Below the pieces are notes generated by a model. It did not search any database. It saw only the letters and a program-made list of their open reading frames with translations, and had not been told where the DNA came from. From Paenarthrobacter sp. DKR-5 (GTDB taxonomy: Bacteria > Actinomycetota > Actinomycetes > Actinomycetales > Micrococcaceae), in contig NZ_JAHBOI010000009.1 of the NCBI RefSeq assembly GCF_018531425.1, forward strand, positions 89,310-153,309: DNA of 64,000 nucleotides, given 5' to 3'. Shown in pieces: positions 53,366 through 64,000 of the stretch. Each line of letters begins with the position of its first letter. Within the stretch, counting starts at the first letter, position 1. Position numbers and translations under genes: made by a program.

Positions 53366-54250
53366 GTGCATATCGGTCTGATCGGACTCGGCAAGATGGG
53401 CTTCAACATGAGGGCCCGTCTGCGCAATGCGGGCCTCGAGGTGACCGGTTTCGACCGGAATCCCGATGTCGCGGACGTGGCTTCGGTGCAGGAACTCGTC
53501 GCGGCGCTGCCGGCGCCGCGCGTCATCTGGGTCATGGTGCCTGCCGGTGAGATCACCGACGGCGTCATCCAGGAACTGGCCGGTCTCGCCAGCGAAGGGG
53601 ACCTGATCATCGACGGCGGCAACTCGCGCTACACCGAGGACCAGAAGCACGGCGAACTGCTGGCCTCGAAGAACATCGGCTTCATCGACGTCGGCGTCTC
53701 CGGCGGGGTTTGGGGGCTGGAGAACGGCTACGGTCTGATGGCCGGCGGCGATGAGGAATACATCAGCCGCGCCATGCCCGTCTTCGATGCGCTCCGTCCC
53801 GAGGGTGTCCGCGAAGACAGCTTCGTCCACGTGGGCGGGGTCGGCGCCGGGCACTACGCAAAAATGGTGCACAACGGCATCGAGTACGGGCTGATGCAGT
53901 CCTACGCCGAGGGGTACGAGCTGCTTGCCTCGAAGGACATCGTCAAGGATCTCCCGGGCACCTTCCGCGCCTGGCAAAAGGGCACAGTTGTGCGCTCCTG
54001 GCTGCTGGACCTGTTGGTCAAGGCGCTCGACGAGGACCCGGGCCTGGCCAGCATCGACGACTATGTCGAGGATTCCGGCGAGGGCCGGTGGACGGTGGAG
54101 GAAGCGATCGCCAACGCGATTCCTGCCCCGGCGATCACGGCAGCGCTGTACGCGCGTTTCCGTTCCCGTGAGGACAACTCCCCCGCTATGAAGATGGTGT
54201 CCGCCCTGCGCAACCAGTTCGGCGGACACGCGACCAGGCCGGCAAAGTAG
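53366..54250 (+). CDS. gnd: 6-phosphogluconate dehydrogenase (decarboxylating), short form
   Basis: 294-residue short-form enzyme. It has IGLIGLGKMGFNMRARL (cofactor, residues 3-18), the substrate loop IDVGVSGGVWGLENGYGLM near 112-130 and KMVHNGIEYGLMQ with the catalytic Lys near 170. It oxidises 6-phosphogluconate to ribulose-5-phosphate and CO2, giving reduced cofactor. Placement between dnaN and recF is a known actinobacterial arrangement and not an insertion unique to this genome. GTG start 53366 follows AGGAGGG. Confidence 0.93.
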   Translation: MHIGLIGLGKMGFNMRARLRNAGLEVTGFDRNPDVADVASVQELVAALPAPRVIWVMVPAGEITDGVIQELAGLASEGDLIIDGGNSRYTEDQKHGELLASKNIGFIDVGVSGGVWGLENGYGLMAGGDEEYISRAMPVFDALRPEGVREDSFVHVGGVGAGHYAKMVHNGIEYGLMQSYAEGYELLASKDIVKDLPGTFRAWQKGTVVRSWLLDLLVKALDEDPGLASIDDYVEDSGEGRWTVEEAIANAIPAPAITAALYARFRSREDNSPAMKMVSALRNQFGGHATRPAK

Positions 54251-54277
54251 CAGTTGCCAGGAATCGATTGACCCCCG

Positions 54278-55465
54278 GTGTACGTAGAACACCTCTCCCT
54301 GACTGACTTCCGCAGTTACGCACAAGTCGACGTCGAGCTCGGGCCCGGCGTTACGGTGCTGGTCGGTTCCAACGGCCTCGGCAAGACCAACCTCGTGGAG
54401 GCCATCGGCTACCTCGCCACGCTGGGCTCACATCGGGTGAGTTCGGACGTGCCGCTGCTGCGCTTCGGCACGGAGCAGGCCATGATCCGGGCAATGATTG
54501 TCCGCGGGGCGCAGAAGACGTTGCTTGAGGTGGAGATTAACTCCGGGCGCGCGAACCGGGGGCGGATCAACCGGGCCAACCCGGTCCGTGCCCGCGAACT
54601 GCTGGGCATCTGCCGCACAGTGCTTTTCGCCCCGGAGGATCTCGCCTTGGTGAAATCCGATCCCTCCCACCGTCGTCGTTTCCTGGACGATCTGTTGGTG
54701 AGCCTGCTGCCACGGCATGCGGCTACCCGCAGCGATTTTGAGCGTGTGCTCAAGCAGCGCAACGCCCTGCTGAAATCGGCCCGGGCCGGCAAGTTCTCCT
54801 CCGGGCACGAGGCAACGCTGGAGGTTTGGGACCAGCACATGGCCGCCGCCGGAGCGCAGTTGCTGCGTGCCCGCCTGGACCTGGTCGAACGGTTGCGCCC
54901 GCACGTCGCCCGGGCCTACGCGGAACTCACCGAAGGTCCCAAGGAAGCCCGCATTGACTACCGTTCGACGCTGTCCGGTCCGCTGACGGATGACGGCAAC
55001 GCCGAAGGTGCCACCGCCGGGGAAGCGGCCGACCTGGCGGGGCTGAGCGTGCCGGAGCTTACCGAGCGCTATCTGGTTGCCTTTGCCGCCGCCCGTCGGC
55101 GGGAACTGGAGCGGGGCATTTCGCTGGTGGGCCCGCACCGCGACGAACTGGACCTGATCCTCGGCGGTGCACCGGCACGCGGATTCGCTTCGCACGGGGA
55201 GACCTGGTCGATGGCCCTTTCGCTCCGTCTGGGCTCGTATTATGTGTTCCTGGAGGATGCTCCGGCCGAAGGCCAGTCCCCGGTGCTGATTCTGGATGAC
55301 GTGTTTGCCGAACTTGATGTCCAGCGCCGCGAGCGTCTGGCCGGCATCGTTGCGGGTGCCGAGCAGGTGCTCGTGACGGCCGCCGTCGAGGCGGACATTC
55401 CGGACAAGCTCGACGGGCGCAGGATTGCGGTGGTCCCCGGAGGAATCGATGAAGGGCAACGGTAA
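54278..55465 (+). CDS. recF: DNA replication and repair protein RecF
   Basis: 395-residue SMC-like ATPase. Walker A reads VGSNGLGKTNLVEA near residues 29-42, the signature-like SLVGPHRDELDL near 285, and Walker B LILDDVFAELD near 335. RecF helps load RecA at gaps. Start GTG 54278. The stop overlaps the next gene by 17 nt, so the DUF721 protein is translationally coupled. Confidence 0.95.
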   Translation: MYVEHLSLTDFRSYAQVDVELGPGVTVLVGSNGLGKTNLVEAIGYLATLGSHRVSSDVPLLRFGTEQAMIRAMIVRGAQKTLLEVEINSGRANRGRINRANPVRARELLGICRTVLFAPEDLALVKSDPSHRRRFLDDLLVSLLPRHAATRSDFERVLKQRNALLKSARAGKFSSGHEATLEVWDQHMAAAGAQLLRARLDLVERLRPHVARAYAELTEGPKEARIDYRSTLSGPLTDDGNAEGATAGEAADLAGLSVPELTERYLVAFAAARRRELERGISLVGPHRDELDLILGGAPARGFASHGETWSMALSLRLGSYYVFLEDAPAEGQSPVLILDDVFAELDVQRRERLAGIVAGAEQVLVTAAVEADIPDKLDGRRIAVVPGGIDEGQR

Positions 55466-55988
55466 GGAACCGGAAAAGGAACCGGACCGGATCGATGCTG
55501 CACAAGCAGCGCTGAACCGGATGCGCGAGGCTGCCAAAGCCCGGGGCGAGCATCGCACGCCCGCTTCGCGCCGCAGGACCGGAAAAGACGGGTCGCAGCT
55601 GCGGTCCGCGCCCGTGGCCGCAGCCGACGTCGGACGCGACCCCCGCGGACTCGGCAAAGTGGTCAGCCGCATGGTCGCCGAGCGCGGCTGGGCCTCCCCT
55701 GTTGCTGTCGGCTCCGTGATGGCTCAGTGGGACCGGCTGGTCGGGGACGAGATTGCCGCGCACTGCCGGCCCGAAAGCTTCACCGACACCACCGTCATCG
55801 TCCGGTGCGACTCGACCGCGTGGGCCACCCAGCTGCGCTTGTTGAGCAGCACCCTGCTGGCGCGCTTCGAGGCCGAACTCGGCAAGGGAGTGGTCACCAA
55901 ACTCCAGGTCATCGGTCCTGCCGCCCCGCGCTGGAACAAGGGCTACCGGCGGGTCCAGGGCCGCGGTCCGAGGGACACCTACGGGTAG
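55449..55988 (+). CDS. DUF721 (DciA-like) protein
   Basis: 179-residue protein. A charged N-terminal region (residues 1-70, many Lys, Arg, Glu) precedes the DUF721 domain with WDRLVGDEIAAHCRPESF and STAWATQLRLLSSTLL. DUF721 proteins include DciA, the helicase loader/operator used by bacteria lacking DnaC. ATG 55449 follows CCGGAGGAATC and overlaps recF by 17 nt. Position between recF and gyrB is conserved in actinobacteria, consistent with a replication role. Confidence 0.85.
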   Translation: MKGNGKEPEKEPDRIDAAQAALNRMREAAKARGEHRTPASRRRTGKDGSQLRSAPVAAADVGRDPRGLGKVVSRMVAERGWASPVAVGSVMAQWDRLVGDEIAAHCRPESFTDTTVIVRCDSTAWATQLRLLSSTLLARFEAELGKGVVTKLQVIGPAAPRWNKGYRRVQGRGPRDTYG

Positions 55989-58342
<2,354 letters not shown>

Positions 58343-58400
58343 CCGCTGACGGCTATGTATACCCGGGTCTTCATATAAACGAAATGGAAAATACAACGCG

Positions 58401-61054
<2,654 letters not shown>

Positions 61055-61058
<4 letters not shown>

Positions 61059-61726
61059 GCAGCAGCAACTCCAACCCGGGATCCGGCGGCGCCGGAGGCC
61101 GTCCTGCCCAGGGTGGCAACCCGCGGGTGAATACCCCCGCCAGGCCGCCGCAGCGGCCCGCCAACGCCCCGGTGCCCCAGACGTCCGCCCGTCCTGCCGC
61201 CGGCCAGACGGCGCGGCCGGTCGCTCCGGGGGGCCGGCCGGTCCAGGGGCGTCCCGCCCCCGCCGGAGTCCGTCCCGCGCCCGCTCAGACGGCCGGACCG
61301 CGTCCGCAGGCAGCTCCGTCGTCGGCCGCAGCCGGTTTGGTGCGCCCGGCGCCGAAAGCGAAGGCCCGGCGGGCCCGCCTGCTCATCAGCCGGGTCGATC
61401 CGTGGTCGGTGCTGAAGATGGCTTTCCTGCTCTCGGTAGCCCTCGGCATCGTCACCGTGGTGGCCGCGATCGTGCTGTGGACCGTGCTGGATCTGACCGG
61501 CATCTTCGACCGCATCAACGGCTTGCTCGGGGAAATTGCCGGCAGCGAGAGCGGCGGCTTCGACCTGAGGAAGTACGCCTCGCTGGGCCAGGTGGCTTCC
61601 TTCGCCACCATCCTCGCCGTGGTCAACGTGGTGCTGCTGACCGCCCTCGCAATGCTGTCAGCGGTGCTTTACAACATCTCGGCCACCTTGGTCGGCGGCA
61701 TCGGGGTTACCCTGACTGACGACTGA
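61055..61726 (+). CDS. DUF3566 membrane protein
   Basis: 223-residue protein. A long N-terminal disordered region (residues 1-100) rich in Pro, Ala, Gly and Arg is followed by the DUF3566 domain, with [18 protein letters not shown], two hydrophobic segments ([18 protein letters not shown] and [16 protein letters not shown]) and a soluble linker between them. GTG start 61055 overlaps gyrA. DUF3566 genes follow gyrA in many actinobacteria; function is not established, and cell-division or envelope roles have been proposed. Two-helix topology with the N-terminus inside fits. Confidence 0.87.
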
Positions 61727-61812
61727 CCACGGGTCACCCTCCGGGCGGTCCCGCAATTTTGGGACTTCCGCGGGAATGATGTAGAGTCATATCTCGGCCC
61801 GAGAGGGAACAC

Positions 61813-61886
61813 GGGCGTATAGCTCAGGCGGTTAGAGCGCTTCGCTGATAACGAAGAGGTCCCAGGTTCAAGTCCTGGTACGCCCA
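61813..61886 (+). tRNA. tRNA-Ile (GAT)
   Basis: 74 nt. The acceptor GGGCGTA pairs with TACGCCC, the anticodon arm is CTTCG-CTGATAA-CGAAG with anticodon GAT, and the T arm CCAGG-TTCAAGT-CCTGG is intact. The 3' CCA is not encoded. It lies 87 nt after the DUF3566 gene, in the usual gyrA-tRNA-Ile-tRNA-Ala order. Confidence 0.97.
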
Positions 61887-61923
61887 CGGTTCTGCACCAA
61901 CGGTGAAGAAACGAGGAAGCACT

Positions 61924-62040
61924 GTGAAGAAACTGTTCGTCCTTGCGGCGGCGATCGCAGGTGTCCTGGTTTACCGGAAGTCGCAGGAAACCGAAGCCCG
62001 GAAGAACGCATGGAGCAGCGCGACCGACCAGGTCGAGTGA
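61924..62040 (+). CDS. DLW-39 family-like small protein
   Basis: 38 codons from GTG 61924, preceded by GAGGAAGCACT. The peptide starts MKKLFVLAAAIAGVLVY, an N-terminal membrane helix, and continues with a charged tail containing NAWSSATDQVE. Length, the lone helix and the position between tRNA-Ile and tRNA-Ala match the DLW-39 family of actinobacterial micro-proteins near gyrA. Function unknown. It is shorter than most gene-finder cut-offs. Confidence 0.75.
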   Translation: MKKLFVLAAAIAGVLVYRKSQETEARKNAWSSATDQVE

Positions 62041-62064
62041 TTCCAGGTTCCGAAGGTCCCGTTC

Positions 62065-62137
62065 GGGGGCATGGCGCAATTGGTAGCGCACCTGCTTTGC
62101 AAGCAGGGGGTTAGGGGTTCGAGTCCCCTTGCCTCCA
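62065..62137 (+). tRNA. tRNA-Ala (TGC)
   Basis: 73 nt. The acceptor GGGGGCA pairs with TGCCTCC (one G:U), the anticodon arm is CCTGC-TTTGCAA-GCAGG with anticodon TGC, and the T arm GGGGT-TCGAGT-CCCC is intact. A truncated integrase lies about 110 nt downstream, so the 3' end is a probable integration site. Confidence 0.97.
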
Positions 62138-62146
62138 CCGAATGAA

Positions 62147-62186
62147 ATGAAGGTCCGAATCGCCAAGGTTCGGGCCTTCATTTTTT
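62147..62186 (+). terminator. Intrinsic terminator after tRNA-Ala
   Basis: ATGAAGGTCCGAA (62147-62159) pairs with TTCGGGCCTTCAT (62169-62181) and is followed by a run of T to 62186. It ends the gyrA-tRNA transcription unit. Confidence 0.85.
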
Positions 62187-62243
62187 GTTTGTGCGGGTCA
62201 GTGCAGGTTTTGATGCTCACCTCGGCATTGATATCGGCAGAAG

Positions 62244-62768
62244 TTGATACTTCAGCCCGGTTCTCCTGATAGGAACACCGTGGGCGACCTGCATTCGGGT
62301 GCGCTCATCGTGACTAACTCCGGGGCCGGTACCGACACCACCAAGACGCGCGCCAGCAGGCGGGTGCTTCCGGTGCCAAGCATCCTGCTGCCGTACCTGA
62401 CTGAGCTGGCCGGTGACCGGCCGAAGACGGCCTGGTTGTTCGCCTCGCCCCGGAAGCCGGCGGCACCGATCGGCGACACCTACCCCCGTGCAACTCTGAC
62501 CCGAGCTGTTGGCATAGCCTCCCAGGGCCAGCATGATCCGATCAAACGCATCACCGTCCATGGACTGCGGCACTCCTTCGCGGCCATCGCCCTCTCCGAG
62601 GCCGGCGGGGACATCCTCTCGGTGTCGCGCGCCATGGGGCGTGCTCGACCCTCGATTACGCTCGACCGCTACGGCCATCTCGCACCGGCCGGACTGGCTC
62701 CGCTCATGGGGTCGATCGACCGTTTAGTGAGGTTGGAGACGGACGGCGACTCGGACGACGCGGCGTAA
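62244..62768 (+). pseudogene. Tyrosine recombinase (integrase), C-terminal fragment
   Basis: About 174 codons holding the catalytic C-terminal part of a phage-type integrase. TKTRASRRVLPVP (active-site Lys region) is followed by ITVHGLRHSFAAIALSEAGG with the H-x-L-R-H box, RAMGRARPSITLDRYGHLAP carrying the nucleophile Tyr. The N-terminal DNA-binding domain and the first catalytic Arg box are missing and there is no good ribosome site, so it is a remnant. It lies next to tRNA-Ala, the usual target of such enzymes. Confidence 0.75.
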
Positions 62769-63326
62769 CTGCGAGTTGTCAGATACGCAGCACAAGCGAC
62801 AAGCCAGTTGGCAGCGGTGAGAGGTCGACCTAGTTGGAAGAAACGACAACGCCTGGAGTTTTCGAAATGCGTCACTTGTGATGACTATGTGAGAGCTGAC
62901 AGTGGATGGGCAATCTTCAACCGTTGGTTGGCCATATTCACGGCGGTTGGCCATGGGCAGCTGGGCAAGCAGACAGTTACCCTACCGGCGGATTGGGGTC
63001 CCGCAGATGCTGTTTTGAAGCTCTACTTGTTTGCTCACGCAACGACCGTTATACGGTCGCGCTGTTCAGCGACCGCAGTCTTGTCGAAAGAGTGCGCGCA
63101 TCTCAATAGAGCGGTGAGTGCATGTTCCCCAGAAGACGGCGTGCTTGGACTTATCGGGAGAGGGGGCCGAGCGTTGGGGTTGGTTCGGGCGCTCTCTGTT
63201 GTCCCTGCACTGATATTCGGGGTGTACTTCGGCCTACCGGACCGCAGAACGCCATATCTAACGGCTTGGGTGTCGGTACCATCGGCGGCGCAGTCGGTGG
63301 ATTTCTTGCAGGGCTATAGGGGGTAA
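62769..63326. other. Degenerate region downstream of the integrase remnant
   Basis: About 558 nt with lower GC and no gene I trust. A 172-codon frame (62808-63326) has no ribosome site or recognisable protein pattern up to about 63185. Its 3' part carries a hydrophobic segment (see next entry). Confidence 0.4.
63180..63319 (+). pseudogene. Possible frameshifted glycine-rich membrane protein
   Basis: In one frame the translation reads VRALSVVPALIFGVYFGLPD, then loses its hydrophobic character. A second frame picks up NGLGVGTIGGAVGGFLAGL before its stop at 63319. Joined by a frameshift near 63235 these make a two-helix small membrane protein. It lies directly before the next small membrane gene. 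Confidence 0.25.
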
Positions 63327-63572
63327 ATGATGGGCCAGCGCCCAATTAGGGACCGCCTCAAGATTTTCACTTTGCCGCTCCTTGGCTTCGGACTCGGTTA
63401 CCTGATGGGAGGCTTGGGCGGCGCTCTCCAAGGACTCAGCATAGGGATCATTCCAGTTCTGTTGATCCAAGCAAACTGGTGGGCAAGGAACCGAAATGCA
63501 GAATCGGACGACGGGTCTAAGACGAACGTGGACGACGAGCCCAGCGACCCGAATCAGGAAAGGGACGAGTAA
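63327..63572 (+). CDS. Small two-helix membrane protein, unknown
   Basis: 81 codons from ATG 63327, preceded by AGGGGGTAA. After a basic start (GQRPIRDRLKIF) come a glycine-rich hydrophobic stretch LPLLGFGLGYLMGGLGGALQGL and a second hydrophobic part SIGIIPVLLIQANWW, then an acidic Asp/Glu tail. I do not recognise it. It could belong to a short mobile-element cargo; the preceding frame looks like a broken relative. Confidence 0.45.
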   Translation: MMGQRPIRDRLKIFTLPLLGFGLGYLMGGLGGALQGLSIGIIPVLLIQANWWARNRNAESDDGSKTNVDDEPSDPNQERDE

Positions 63573-63601
63573 TGCGATAGACGTATCTCGCGATCAGTGA
63601 G

Positions 63602-63850
63602 GTGAGATTTGCCCACCTGTGCTCGTGGATGTCTACTCCCAAGGGACACGGTAGGAGACCCGGGCACCGTTCGTGCCCCTCAGTCCTCTTGGTCGTCACC
63701 GCACTCGGGGCTTCCCCGCTGTTGGCATTGGCGTCCCAGGCGGCGGAGGCCGTGACATGTCCTGGGCCGCGTCGTTGGCGCTCTAAGCAACTGGCGCACG
63801 AGACTTCGATTGAAAGGAACTCACATGCACCTGCACAGTGTGTTACCTGA
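63602..63850 (+). CDS. Possible exported-protein fragment
   Basis: 82 codons from GTG 63602 (ATG 63629 possible). A positively charged N-terminus is followed by the hydrophobic stretch VLLVVTALGASPLLALASQ and a likely signal-peptidase site before AEAVTC, then a short polar tail. It resembles a signal peptide fused to a truncated mature part. No good ribosome site. Might be chance. Confidence 0.25.
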   Translation: MRFAHLCSWMSTPKGHGRRPGHRSCPSVLLVVTALGASPLLALASQAAEAVTCPGPRRWRSKQLAHETSIERNSHAPAQCVT

Positions 63851-63902
63851 CTACGGCGGGAACGCAGAGCTGGTGATTGGGCCCCCGTTAGCAGTCCAGC
63901 GT

Positions 63903-64000
63903 CTATGCGATAGCTAATTGGTTTTCTTGCGTCCAGGTTTCCCAGTAGCGTTTCGGCGTCATGCCGTTCAGGGATCCGTGCGGCCGTTCATGATTGTAGA
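63903..64000 (-). mobile_element. IS3-type transposase, C-terminal end (partial)
   Basis: Read on the minus strand from the window edge, the frame gives YNHERPHGSLNGMTPKRYW followed by ETWTQEN and stops at 63903. This is the conserved end of the IS3-family OrfB (rve_3-type) transposase core. The rest lies beyond the window. Together with the integrase remnant it marks the right end as a mobile-element region. Confidence 0.8.

Noticed and set aside
53366..54250. gnd between dnaN and recF as a horizontal insertion
   Set aside because: The same order is known in other actinobacteria, and base composition matches its neighbours.
62808..63326. 172-codon frame after the integrase remnant
   Set aside because: Starts at a weak TTG, no ribosome site, and no consistent protein character before about 63185.

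Overview
The window looks like a chromosome segment from a high-GC actinobacterium, most likely Micrococcaceae (Arthrobacter or a close relative). I base this on the high GC, frequent GTG starts, 4-nt ATGA/GTGA gene overlaps, the gene order rpmH-dnaA-oriC-dnaN-gnd-recF-DUF721-gyrB-gyrA-DUF3566-tRNA-Ile-tRNA-Ala, and linked murJ, trxBA and cwlM next to parB/parA. It contains the replication origin, a parS centromere cluster and flanking accessory metabolism.

Layout. 0-3.4 kb: a broken MFS gene, a GntR regulator with an overlapping MFS transporter, and a TDT-family organic-anion channel. 3.5-4.3 kb: a GAF-ANTAR regulator. 4.3-13.7 kb: one tight minus-strand operon of eight genes for sugar-acid catabolism (MFS importer, D-2-hydroxyacid dehydrogenase, FMN 2-hydroxyacid dehydrogenase, two FAH-fold enzymes, a DHDPS-fold enzyme, an enolase-superfamily dehydratase, an SDR) with a divergent IclR regulator and a visible promoter and operator. 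13.8-19.7 kb: CBS protein, LysE exporter, acetoacetate-decarboxylase-like protein with divergent LysR, long-form GAPDH, a 3-hydroxyisobutyrate-dehydrogenase-like enzyme and a small winged-helix-like protein. 19.8-26.2 kb: glgX-treY-treZ, making trehalose from glycogen. 26.3-30.3 kb: LysR, then csoR-copZ-copA copper export. 30.3-33.2 kb: a carotenoid-type FAD oxidoreductase and a GT87-like membrane protein. 33.2-33.8 kb: an otherwise gene-free stretch with very short minus-strand ORFs behind near-perfect Shine-Dalgarno sequences and a palindromic promoter region. I consider this the best candidate for something undescribed.

33.9-42.9 kb: histidine phosphatase and CCA-adding enzyme, NUDIX, then cell-wall control (murJ, a separate pseudokinase/galactose-binding-fold protein, thioredoxin system, cwlM-like pseudo-amidase). 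42.9-46.7 kb: parS cluster with parB and parA; two perfect parS sites form the hairpins of the cwlM and parB terminators. 46.8-49.9 kb: rsmG-jag-yidC-yidD-rnpA-rpmH on the minus strand. 49.9-61.7 kb: dnaA, oriC, dnaN, gnd, recF, DUF721, gyrB, gyrA, DUF3566 on the plus strand. 61.8-64 kb: tRNA-Ile, a 38-residue DLW-39-like gene, tRNA-Ala, then a degenerate mobile segment with the catalytic half of an integrase, small membrane-protein remnants and the end of an IS3-type transposase.

All calls come from reading the sequence without database searches; enzyme specificities in the catabolic operon are inferred.
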